Below, piece after piece: positions 16,101-22,941 of a stretch of DNA of 24,885 nt. Source of the stretch: CALEUX01 sp037439945. Lineage in GTDB: Bacteria; Bacteroidota; Bacteroidia; Bacteroidales; Marinilabiliaceae. Where the stretch lies: positions 1 through 24,885 of the forward strand of contig JBBIVA010000043.1 of the NCBI GenBank assembly GCA_037439945.1, written 5' to 3'. The notes beneath the pieces are model-generated. The model was not told where the DNA came from and did not search any database. It saw nothing but the letters and a program-made list of their open reading frames with translations. Each line of letters starts with the position of its first letter. Position 1 is the first letter of the stretch. Made by a program: the position numbers and the translations under genes.

Positions 16101-16442
16101 TATGAAATGGGATTGGTTAAGCCTATTTCAGCCTTTGATTATTACAATAATCTTCACAGTTGGGGAACAGGAATACGCGAAGAAGCTGTTCTGGAATCAT
16201 CCTGGGTGGCGTTCAGGGAACTATCTATCCACTGGAATGTTCCACAAACCTGGTCAAAAAAGATCTCAATGGAAAATGTAAATGTTGGTTTTGTAGTACG
16301 TAATTTGGGTTATTTATACAATAGCCTGCCCGACAATATACATCCCGAGGGACTACCTTCAAACAGAAGTTCTGCTTTTGTTGAATTGGGAGGTTCGGCC
16401 TATACAACAAGCTATGGCTTTAACTTGAATGTTTCATTCTAA
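13116..16442 (+). CDS. susC: SusC/RagA family TonB-dependent outer-membrane transporter
   Basis: A 1108-residue TonB-dependent porin that imports oligosaccharides across the outer membrane with its SusD partner. Order of parts: Sec signal (a second possible start is Met7); carboxypeptidase-regulatory-like domain at about 55-130 (TGQVKNADGEPIPGVTVVV); TonB box region IQEVVVTALGMTREKKALGYA at about 131-150 (SusC signature LGMTREKKALGYA); plug domain to about 260 with GLQGKVAGVQI, LIRGNTSL, VLKGAAATALYGSRAANGV; then the beta-barrel to the C-terminal aromatic (NLNVSF). No N-terminal STN domain is seen, so it is not a sigma/anti-sigma signalling type. It is followed by susD after 13 bp, and has a leader ORF in front. 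The gene name is by family only; the true substrate is unknown. Confidence 0.97.
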   Translation: MKKNVVMNFSKKTSLLLALLLTMWSGVTAGEEIVKGTSSPNKGNESIMIVQAQQIVTGQVKNADGEPIPGVTVVVEGTTTGTVTNAEGVYSISTQKEAVLVFSFIGYLTERVAISGRSVVNIVLVQDIMQIQEVVVTALGMTREKKALGYAITEIKGDEIAKANITNPISGLQGKVAGVQINSGSGGPQSSNRILIRGNTSLGVNNQPIFVVDGIIIDNDVSSNVEWGATLDFGNDIKNLNSDDFESVSVLKGAAATALYGSRAANGVVLITTKKGKKGEGLGVSLSQSMSWETVNGFPSFQNEFGPGLYPAWPLVNGVATRTTTETLNFGPRLDGLPYTRAGSEYLYKAYDDNVSQLYQTGKYSNTNVAIQGGDDKGTFRLSFSHLKSNGVTINNSFARNNFSLNTSRKISNRLKAEAGFVYVNSNTKNPTFQGGGRSPIYDFAYSVPRDYDTKYWLSNYKSAKGDGYNSEDPYGYSQRIWLYTENNYLQEDQNFRSYVNLDFQILDWLKFTAKGDINYNFVNREDEVLATGDRNYDGAEYRVNKSNKEQYRVSGLLSAHKKFGDFTLNGTVAVEQWDSRRSYLNSWTVNGLRVPGVFDLSNSVKPAETDGRKFTDRKRINSVYSFINADYKGQIYIDITGRNDWSSSLIYADGSGNVSYFYPSISSSWILTETFRGSLPGFISFAKVRGSYAVVGNDTEPYLTSLGFYRLGGTYTNPLDSQDYPFFEYDSNELRNNNLKPEKQHSIEFGADVKFLQNRLGFDLAWYQTNTKNQILALSVPVETGLQSKWINAGNIQNRGIELVVSGSPIKTKDFGWDLTANYTRNRNKIIELAPGVENYRIEGGGMDLGAWATVGGSYGDIYTPYAFTRNEKGEKILNSNGGWIRSGTQTKVGSIQPKFLGGLLSVVRYKSVSLNMLFDARFGGDIASATYNYGRYSGALESSLFGRDTEHGGLPRTLPDGRVVNDGMIPDGVFNTGITKNGVDVSGMTYQKAYEMGLVKPISAFDYYNNLHSWGTGIREEAVLESSWVAFRELSIHWNVPQTWSKKISMENVNVGFVVRNLGYLYNSLPDNIHPEGLPSNRSSAFVELGGSAYTTSYGFNLNVSF

Positions 16443-16455
16443 AAATTCAATTGTA

Positions 16456-18141
16456 ATGAAGACTATAAGAGCAATTATTATAATATTTGTAATGTTTTCA
16501 ATTAGCATTACGCACAATAGCTGTACTGAAGATTTTGTTGAAATAAACAGTAATGAACGTACAGTTTATAAAGTTGAACCTGTTTCTTTTCTTTATAATG
16601 TAGCAAGGAATACAAGATCAAGTTCATGGGAGTGGTTTTATGATTTTTATACTGCCCAAATGAGATGGATGCAATATGGAGTAAGGTCAATTGGAAGTAC
16701 CGCTACTGTTTATACTATATGGAACCCTAATATAGGGGAGCAAAGATATAGATTATGTTGGTTAAATACCGGGTCATATGCAAAGCATATCGAATACTAT
16801 ATTGATAAAAACCACGCTTCAGAGAAGGCAAGTTACTCAAATTTGATTGAAGCTGCCCGTGTAATTTTAATTTATCAGGGTATATTAACATCTGATATGC
16901 ATGGGTCCCTTGCTTATAAGGAGGGCTGGGATTTAAGATCAGGAGGTGTTAATTCAGAACCTGCTTTTGATACCCAAGCCGAGTTATACGATATTTGGGA
17001 TGCCGAGTTAAAAAGCGCCATTAATAAATTCAAAACAAATCAGAATCAGAAATCACTGGCTGGTTATGATATTGCCTATAATGGAGATATTTCAAAATGG
17101 ATAAAAGCTGCAAATGGTCTTAGATTAAGGATTGCACTTAGGTTAATGAAAAGAAACATTACAAAAGCCAGGGCAATTGCTGCTGAGGTACTTGCAAATC
17201 CCGCTGATATTATGTCGGGTGTTGACGATAGCTTTATTTTTTGGATGGATGGAAAATATTCTGATAATGGCGACTATAGTTCTGTAAGCAACCTTATTAG
17301 GGCTTCAAAAACAATGATGACCTATTTAAATAAGTATAATGACCCAAGAAGGAGAATGTTTTTTAGAATTAATAATTTAACCCCGGGCAACGTTGCTGAA
17401 TGGAACACCCTGAATCCATCAAACCAAATACCATCCGAGTTTGGCAGATGGGAAGGAGGAACAGCTAATACTGACGCAGGAGCAAGTGATCCCAAATTTG
17501 TTAGAAGGACCCTTGATCCTACTGGTAGAGCAATTGATTTACAGGCAGTAAATCGTCCCCAAACCAGGATTTTTTCAGGCTTCTTTGACAGTGGGTCAGG
17601 TGGTACCTGGTTTCCAAATGTTACCTATCCGGACTTTTGTTTCATGGCTGCTGAGTTTACCCTCTCAGGGGTAGCAAGCTCAAAAACTGCTGAACAATGG
17701 TACACAGATGGAGTAAGGGGTTCATTGGATTTATGGAGTAAAGTAGGGTCATTCTGTAAAATACATGATTATAGTGCAATTACAGAAACAGAAAAAACAG
17801 ACTTTATGAATCTGGCAGATATAAAATGGAACCCTGCAATCGGGCTGGAGCAAATTTATTGCCAGTCATATATTGAACATTTCAAAAATTCAAATGAAGG
17901 TTGGGCTTTGTGGAAAAGAACCGGATATCCAACAAATAATTCAAGTATTATTGCCCTTGAGGATATTTATGTAGGCCAGGTTAAGCAACAAATGCCCCGA
18001 AGACTTAGATTTTCTTATCCTATGCCGGGTACAGCAAATTATGAAAATTATAAAAACAGGATCGATGTAATGGCCGCTGATCCAAATTTTGGACCAATTG
18101 CCAGCGAACATGGAAGAGTTTGGTGGGATTTAGCAAATTAG
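16456..18141 (+). CDS. susD: SusD/RagB family glycan-binding lipoprotein
   Basis: The outer-membrane lid protein that binds glycan and closes over SusC. I prefer the ATG at 16456 (561 residues) over the upstream in-frame ATG at 16429, which lies inside the susC 3' end and would put nine extra residues before a good signal (MKTIRAIIIIFVMFSIS). A Cys at residue 23 follows the hydrophobic stretch (SITHNSCTEDF), the expected lipid site, although -3 is His and not Leu/Val/Ile. The mature start TEDFVEINSNERTVYKVEP and the overall pattern suggest the SusD-like_2 subfamily (PF12771). The protein is helical, rich in TPR-like segments, and ends in HGRVWWDLAN. It is followed by a strong terminator, so susCD forms the end of a transcript. 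Confidence 0.95.
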   Translation: MKTIRAIIIIFVMFSISITHNSCTEDFVEINSNERTVYKVEPVSFLYNVARNTRSSSWEWFYDFYTAQMRWMQYGVRSIGSTATVYTIWNPNIGEQRYRLCWLNTGSYAKHIEYYIDKNHASEKASYSNLIEAARVILIYQGILTSDMHGSLAYKEGWDLRSGGVNSEPAFDTQAELYDIWDAELKSAINKFKTNQNQKSLAGYDIAYNGDISKWIKAANGLRLRIALRLMKRNITKARAIAAEVLANPADIMSGVDDSFIFWMDGKYSDNGDYSSVSNLIRASKTMMTYLNKYNDPRRRMFFRINNLTPGNVAEWNTLNPSNQIPSEFGRWEGGTANTDAGASDPKFVRRTLDPTGRAIDLQAVNRPQTRIFSGFFDSGSGGTWFPNVTYPDFCFMAAEFTLSGVASSKTAEQWYTDGVRGSLDLWSKVGSFCKIHDYSAITETEKTDFMNLADIKWNPAIGLEQIYCQSYIEHFKNSNEGWALWKRTGYPTNNSSIIALEDIYVGQVKQQMPRRLRFSYPMPGTANYENYKNRIDVMAADPNFGPIASEHGRVWWDLAN

Positions 18142-18152
18142 AAGTTTAATTT

Positions 18153-18189
18153 TGAGGCTTCCGAAAGGGAAGCCTCATTTTCTTTTTTT
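18153..18189 (+). terminator. Rho-independent terminator after susD
   Basis: TGAGGCTTCC at 18153-18162 pairs perfectly with GGAAGCCTCA at 18168-18177 around a 5-nt loop, followed by TTTTCTTTTTTT. It is 12 bases after the susD stop and would separate susCD from the glycosidase genes downstream. Confidence 0.9.
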
Positions 18190-18200
18190 ACCTACTTTTA

Positions 18201-18232
18201 TTTGTACACGAAAAAGACCGGTTTAAATTTTG
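18201..18232 (+). promoter_or_regulatory. Possible promoter for GH29, upstream of the mobile element
   Basis: TTTG at 18201-18204 is followed after 19 bases by TAAATTTTG at 18224-18232, which resembles the Bacteroidetes -7 TAnnTTTG with one extra base. It follows directly on the susD terminator. If real, the mobile element at 18287-18448 would have inserted into the leader of the GH29 transcript. Confidence 0.25.
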
Positions 18233-18277
18233 GATGTAGATAATTTTAAGATCTGCAACATCGTTTATTATTTTAAT

Positions 18278-18457
18278 ATAATAACGCACTACTGTCAGAT
18301 AAATTTTTCGATATGATGCTATAATGCCAACTAATTGCGGTGTCCCTACAGGACACTGAAAATTGGGGTCGATTCATCTTTACCGACATTCTGTACCTGA
18401 CGGCACAGTACCGTTAGGGACAAAACAACTTTTTATCGGGTAGTAGTGATAATAACG
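18278..18457. mobile_element. MITE copy 1 (162 bp) with 9-bp target duplication
   Basis: The element itself is 18287-18448. The terminal repeats are CACTACTGTCAGATAAA at the left and TTTATCGGGTAGTAGTG at the right, 14 of 17 complementary. The same nine bases, ATAATAACG, stand on both sides (18278-18286 and 18449-18457), an exact target-site duplication that proves insertion by a transposase. It has no ORF. It matches copy 2 except for three substitutions and a 53-bp deletion. It carries the hairpin GTGTCC-CTACA-GGACAC. The terminal repeats and 9-bp duplication resemble IS4-type elements, but I could not confirm the parent family. Confidence 0.9.
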
Positions 18458-18513
18458 GTTGAATAATTTCATATTTTGATTTCTAAAAAAGGGTCAAAAA
18501 AAAATAATATGCA

Positions 18514-19989
18514 ATGAGAAATACTATTTTTCTGTTTTTATTTGGTTCAATATTTTTATTTCAAGGATTATCAGGTCAGGCAATTTACGAGGATGAGAGG
18601 TATGTGCCTGAAACCGATCCTCTGGTTTTAAAAAAGTTGGCTTCATGGCAGGACCTTAAGTTTGGGTTATTAATGCATTGGGGTACCTATAGCCAATGGG
18701 GTATAGTTGAATCGTGGAGTATTTGTGCCGAAGATGAAGGATGGTGCCGGAGGCCGGTTGAAGATTACATAGCCTACAAAAAAGATTATGAAAATCTTAA
18801 AACAACTTTTAACCCTGTGAAATTCAATCCAAAAAAATGGGCTGAAGCTGCCTGCAACGCCGGAATAAAATATGTTGTATTTACTACCAAGCACCACGAT
18901 GGGTTTTGTATGTTTGATAGTAAGTATACCAATTATAAAGTAACTTCAGTTGATTGTCCCTTTAGTACGAATAAACTTTCAAATATAACCCGTGAGGTTT
19001 TTAGCGCCTTCAGGGAAAAAGGTATGTGGACAGGCGCTTATTTTTCAAAACCCGACTGGAATAGCAAGGATTATTGGTGGCCAAATTTTGCCACTCCCGA
19101 CCGCAATGTAAATTATGACCCTGAGGCATATCCCGAAAAATGGGAATCGTTTGTACAATTTACCCATAACCAGGTAATGGAATTGATGACTGATTACGGA
19201 AATGTTGATATTTTATGGCTCGATGGTGGTTGGGTGTCAAAAAAAACTCCTGAATTTATTAGTAGTTGGTATAACAGGGAATTAAAGAATAATAGTTCGG
19301 GCTTTATTAAATCACAGATTATTAACCAGGACATTCGTATGGATGAGCTGGTTGATAAAGCAAGGAAAGTACAACCAGGGTTGATAGTGGTTGACAGGGC
19401 TGTTTACGGAAAAAACCAAAATTACCTGACACCCGAAAACAGGGTTCCCGATCATCCGCTTGGTTTCCCATGGGAGTCGTGTATTATTTCAGGTGGTGGT
19501 TGGTCATATACCCCTGATGCAGTTTATATGAAACCAAGGGAAGCCATTCATTTACTTACTGATATTGTAGCCAAAGGTGGGAATTTACTTTTAAATGTAG
19601 CGCCTGGGCCCGATGGTGAGTGGCAGCAGGGAGCTTACGACCTTTTATCAGAAATTGGAAAATGGATTAAAATAAACGGTGAAGCAATTTATGGCTCCGA
19701 GCCATTTAAACCATATAGAAAAGGCAAACTGGCATTTACCAAAAATAAAACCGGTGATGTTTTCGTAGTTTATATGGCCGATAAAGAAGAAGTAGAAATT
19801 CCATCGCAAATATATATTGATTCCTTCCAACCTGGCCCCAAATCTAAAGTGACACTTTTAGGCTCGGATGTTAATTTAACATGGAAGAAAAAAGATAATG
19901 GTTTTTTAGTTTCAATTCCATCGGCGGCAAGACAAAAACATCAGGGTAAATACGCCTGGGTTATTAAAGTTTCAGAACCAGAAAAATAG
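18514..19989 (+). CDS. GH29 alpha-L-fucosidase (A-type), secreted
   Basis: A retaining exo-alpha-L-fucosidase of 491 residues with a Sec signal (cleavage near SGQA, residues 20-23). The GH29 barrel shows LKFGLLMHWGTYSQWG, FTTKHHDGFCMFDSKYTNY, and ILWLDGGW with nucleophile Asp237. Later motifs include PWESC and KGGNLLLNVAPGPDGEW. A C-terminal beta-sandwich covers about 395-490. Subgroup A is my impression from the LMHWGTYSQW and GGNLLLNVAP pattern and from the lack of extra modules. The substrate could be core alpha-1,3-fucose or another linkage. The gene lies 65 bp behind MITE copy 1 and is followed by a broken sialidase-like gene. Confidence 0.94.
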   Translation: MRNTIFLFLFGSIFLFQGLSGQAIYEDERYVPETDPLVLKKLASWQDLKFGLLMHWGTYSQWGIVESWSICAEDEGWCRRPVEDYIAYKKDYENLKTTFNPVKFNPKKWAEAACNAGIKYVVFTTKHHDGFCMFDSKYTNYKVTSVDCPFSTNKLSNITREVFSAFREKGMWTGAYFSKPDWNSKDYWWPNFATPDRNVNYDPEAYPEKWESFVQFTHNQVMELMTDYGNVDILWLDGGWVSKKTPEFISSWYNRELKNNSSGFIKSQIINQDIRMDELVDKARKVQPGLIVVDRAVYGKNQNYLTPENRVPDHPLGFPWESCIISGGGWSYTPDAVYMKPREAIHLLTDIVAKGGNLLLNVAPGPDGEWQQGAYDLLSEIGKWIKINGEAIYGSEPFKPYRKGKLAFTKNKTGDVFVVYMADKEEVEIPSQIYIDSFQPGPKSKVTLLGSDVNLTWKKKDNGFLVSIPSAARQKHQGKYAWVIKVSEPEK

Positions 19990-20040
19990 AAATTTTAACC
20001 TGATATTATTGATGGTTTATTAAACACTTAGTGCAGATAA

Positions 20041-20238
20041 GGATTAGTGGGAAGGGAGGAATATTTAAACCTGGCTGTTTCAGACGATGGCATTATTTGG
20101 AATGATATTTTAAAATTGGAAGAGCATGAAAAAGGTGAAAATAGTTATCCTGGAATTATTGATGATACCAAGGGGATGGTACAAATAACATATAACTGGA
20201 ACAGAAGTAAAACCAAGCATATAAAATTTTTACTTTAA
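20041..20238 (+). pseudogene. C-terminal remnant of a sialidase-like (BNR) protein
   Basis: In frame after a stop at 20038-20040, the sequence encodes about 65 residues with the pattern of the C-terminal end of bacterial sialidase-family proteins (BNR_2, PF13088): EEYLNLAVSDDGIIWND, then ENSYPGIIDDTKGMVQITY and NWNRSKTKHIKFLL. A full protein would be several hundred residues longer on the N-terminal side, and no upstream sequence in any frame continues it. A GTG at 20047 exists, but a short stand-alone product is unlikely to fold. The remnant ends 14 bp before MITE copy 2. I read it as a deletion relic, not a gene. Confidence 0.72.
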
Positions 20239-20243
20239 AACAT

Positions 20244-20476
20244 ATTTTTTATCACTACTGTCCGATAAATTTTTCGATATGATGCTATAATGCCAACTAA
20301 TTGCGGTGTCCCTACAGGACACTGAAAATTGGGGTCGATTCATCTTTACCGATATTCTGTACCTGACGGCACAGTACCGTTAGGTACTAAAGATCGGGAA
20401 AACACTTAATTGAGAATTGAACTTTTGTCCCGTCAGGGACAAAACAACTTTTTATCGGATAGTAGTGATTTATTAT
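20244..20476. mobile_element. MITE copy 2 (215 bp) with near-perfect 9-bp target duplication
   Basis: The element is 20253-20467. Terminal repeats CACTACTGTCCGATAAA and TTTATCGGATAGTAGTG are 16 of 17 complementary. Flanks are ATTTTTTAT (20244-20252) and ATTTATTAT (20468-20476), 8 of 9 identical, as expected for an older target duplication. Inside are three hairpins: GTGTCC/GGACAC (20306-20322), CCTGACGG/CCGTTAGG with a GT pair (20362-20384), and GTCCC/GGGAC (20427-20440). It contains the 53 bp (20384-20436) missing from copy 1, so it is the fuller form. No transposase is encoded. It ends 47 bp before the next fucosidase gene. Confidence 0.88.
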
Positions 20477-20514
20477 AAAACCATTATTGAAGTGTTAATT
20501 TTAAAATTATAAAT

Positions 20515-22758
20515 GTGGGAAAACTTAGGATTTTACTGCTATTGTTAATAGTTATCTGTATTACCTCATGTAATATTAACAACGGTGAATATCATATTCA
20601 AACTGTGGAAATTCCGGACAATTTTACCCTTGAACAAAAGATTGAATTATCAGCAAAGGTTATACCTCATTCCCGTCAGGTTAAGTGGTTTAATGATGAG
20701 TTCTTTGGTTTTATTCACTTTGGCCCGAATACATTCACCGGGCGTGAATGGGGCACAGGGTTTGAAAATGCGGCAATTTTTAATCCACGAAATCTTGATA
20801 CCGACCAGTGGTGCCGGTTAATGAGTGAAGCCGGGATAAAAAGGGCAATAGTGGTTGCCAAGCATCACGAGGGATTTTGTTTATGGCAAACGCGCTACAC
20901 TGATTTTTCAGTAGCATCATCACCATGGCGCGATGGACAAGGTGATGTAATACGTGAAATGGCTGCATCATGCCAAAAATATGGACTTAAGATGGGAATA
21001 TATCTTTCTCCTGCCGATTTATTTCAAATTGAGTCAAAAGATGGATTGTACAACAATGGCAGTCAATTTACCATGCGCGAAATACCGGGGGTTGTAAATA
21101 AGCGCCCATTTTCAGATAAACGAATATTCAGGTTTAAACTCGATGATTATAACGAGTACTTTATGAACCAGCTTTTTGAGCTGCTTACCGAGTACGGACC
21201 TGTTTATGAGGTATGGTTTGACGGTGCAAATCCCAAGCCAGGTACAAGCCAGGTTTATAATTATGATGCGTGGTATTCCCTTATAAGGGAGCTGGCACCT
21301 GACGCGGTAATTTTTGGAAAAGGACCCGATGCGCGCTGGTGCGGAAATGAAGAGGGAGCAACCCGTGATTATGAACGCAATGTTATCCCGATTGAAAAAC
21401 CGCCGGCAGATTTTCACTGGCCTGATATGATGGACGATAATATTGCCGGAATTGATAAGATTACACCTTATGCAAGGTTTTTTCATTATTATCCTGCCGA
21501 AACAAATACATCAATCCGAAATGGGTGGTTTTGGAGGAACGATATTGAGCAACAAGTTAAAAGCGCCGATGAAATTTTTGATATTTACGAACGATCAGTA
21601 GGTGGTAACAGCGTATTTTTATTAAATGTACCACCCGATACTTTAGGAAGAATTTCAAATCGCGATTCAGCAGTTTTACTTGAAGTTGGGAGTCGAATTT
21701 CTGATGTTTACGGCAAAAATTTACTATCCGGAGGAGTTACAGTTTCAAAAAACCTTTTGGATAGTGATAATGATACTTTCTGGAAAGCCAAAGGGAAAAA
21801 TTCTGAAATTTTAATAGAACTTGATACTTTAATCCTGTTGAACAGATTTATGGTTCAGGAAGCAATTGCCCTATTTGGAGAAAGGGTTGAGGAGCACCAC
21901 CTTGAAGCATGGGTTAATGGCCATTGGGAAAAAATTGCAGAGGGCGCAACAGTAGGTTATAAACGCATTTTAAGGTTTTCCCCTGTAAAAACATCGCATC
22001 TTAAGCTGGTTATTACAAAATCAAGGTTAACCCCGGTCATTTCATCTTTATCGGCACATTATTATGAAGAACCTGTGAGGAGAGTATCGGTTAATCAGAA
22101 TCAGGGAGGGTTTATTGAACTTGAAGTTGAGAAAATGCACCAGTTAAATTTCCAATCAAATCAAAATTCAAACCTGAATATTTATTATACTATTGACGGT
22201 ACCATACCCACCGAAAAATCAGACCAATTTACCAGGCCTTTTATTTTGGTAAATGGTGGCGTTATATTGACCCGTGCCATTGATGGTAAACGAATGGGAC
22301 CGGTTACTGAAAAACGTATCGGGATATTAAAAAAAAGGTGGGAGGCTTCAGATGGCAATGGGCTTTTTAGTGAGGCCCATAAAGCAATTGATGGAAGTAC
22401 TGAAAGTTGTTGGGCTTCACAAACGTCAGATGAATGGAATACAAGTCTGATAATTGATATGAAGCAGGTTAACCGAATTTCAGGTTTTTCTTATTTGCCC
22501 GATAAGGTAAATGGTTTTATTGAAGCTTTTGAAGTTTATATTAGTAGTAATGGTAAAACCTGGCAGAAAATCCATTCAGGTAGTTTTGGTAATATAAGGA
22601 ATGACCCAAGCCAAAGATTGGTGTTTTTCGATAAAGTTTATGAAACACGGTTTTTTAAACTGGCTGATTTAAAGCCCCCACATGGCGAAAATAAAATTAG
22701 TGTGTCCGAAATTGATATTTTTCCAGTAGTAACAAATAAAAAATCCAGTATTAGGTAA
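20515..22758 (+). CDS. GH29 alpha-L-fucosidase lipoprotein with CBM32-like modules
   Basis: A 747-residue fucosidase, probably B-type (alpha-1,3/4-fucosyl on branched Lewis-like ends). The lipoprotein signal has lipobox ITSC (Cys19). The GH29 barrel (about 50-410) shows FFGFIHFGPNTFTGREWG, VAKHHEGFCLWQTRYTDFS and VYEVWFDGAN with nucleophile Asp236. After it come an F5/8-C-like sandwich (about 400-510), a chitobiase-C-like segment with YYTIDGTIPTEKS (about 560-600), and a second F5/8-type C domain (WEASDGNGLFSEAHKAIDGS onward, about 615-735), both CBM32-like. The only usable start is GTG at 20515; an ATG at 20513 is out of frame and stops after 11 codons. The acid/base Glu was not assigned. 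Confidence 0.93.
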   Translation: MGKLRILLLLLIVICITSCNINNGEYHIQTVEIPDNFTLEQKIELSAKVIPHSRQVKWFNDEFFGFIHFGPNTFTGREWGTGFENAAIFNPRNLDTDQWCRLMSEAGIKRAIVVAKHHEGFCLWQTRYTDFSVASSPWRDGQGDVIREMAASCQKYGLKMGIYLSPADLFQIESKDGLYNNGSQFTMREIPGVVNKRPFSDKRIFRFKLDDYNEYFMNQLFELLTEYGPVYEVWFDGANPKPGTSQVYNYDAWYSLIRELAPDAVIFGKGPDARWCGNEEGATRDYERNVIPIEKPPADFHWPDMMDDNIAGIDKITPYARFFHYYPAETNTSIRNGWFWRNDIEQQVKSADEIFDIYERSVGGNSVFLLNVPPDTLGRISNRDSAVLLEVGSRISDVYGKNLLSGGVTVSKNLLDSDNDTFWKAKGKNSEILIELDTLILLNRFMVQEAIALFGERVEEHHLEAWVNGHWEKIAEGATVGYKRILRFSPVKTSHLKLVITKSRLTPVISSLSAHYYEEPVRRVSVNQNQGGFIELEVEKMHQLNFQSNQNSNLNIYYTIDGTIPTEKSDQFTRPFILVNGGVILTRAIDGKRMGPVTEKRIGILKKRWEASDGNGLFSEAHKAIDGSTESCWASQTSDEWNTSLIIDMKQVNRISGFSYLPDKVNGFIEAFEVYISSNGKTWQKIHSGSFGNIRNDPSQRLVFFDKVYETRFFKLADLKPPHGENKISVSEIDIFPVVTNKKSSIR

Positions 22759-22805
22759 TCCCTTTAAACCAGAAACAATATTCCTTTAATGTTGAAAAGT
22801 TTTTT

Positions 22806-22859
22806 TGGTAAACCTTTTCCTGTTCATAATTATTTTATATAATGATGAATTATTTACCA
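22806..22859. promoter_or_regulatory. Palindromic site upstream of GH35
   Basis: An imperfect palindrome TTCATAATTAT / ATAATGATGAA (22823-22833 and 22839-22849, one mismatch, 5-nt centre) lies inside a second inverted pair, TGGTAAA (22806-22812) and TTTACCA (22853-22859). It sits 48 to 120 bases after the fucosidase stop and 80 or more bases before GH35. It could be an operator or weak attenuator; there is no T-tract for a terminator. Confidence 0.3.
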
Positions 22860-22941
22860 GTTATCTCTTAAGCCAAAACAAAATGTCCAGGTAATCACAA
22901 ATATTGTAGAATCAGGCATTATTATAAATAAAATACCACCA

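Larger units (their letters stand above)
18142..18513. other. Intergenic region between susD and GH29
   Basis: This 372-bp gap contains the susD terminator (18153-18189), a weak promoter candidate (18201-18232), and a 162-bp mobile element with its target duplication (18278-18457). The remaining 56 bases before the GH29 start are AT-rich with no clear signal. No ORF or RNA gene was seen. Confidence 0.7.

Noticed and set aside
16429..16455. Upstream in-frame ATG for susD that overlaps the end of susC
   Set aside because: It adds nine polar residues before an otherwise good lipoprotein signal. The ATG at 16456 gives a normal signal peptide and a 13-bp gap.
20047..20238. A functional 63-residue small protein with GTG start
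   Set aside because: The sequence matches the C-terminal end of a much larger beta-propeller family, starting in the middle of a conserved blade, so a relic is the better reading.
18287..20467. Classical composite transposon
   Set aside because: Both elements have their own 9-bp flanking duplications and neither encodes a transposase, so independent insertions explain the pattern better.
21112..21486. 124-codon open frame on the minus strand inside the second GH29
   Set aside because: Antisense shadow of the catalytic domain; composition not like a real protein here.
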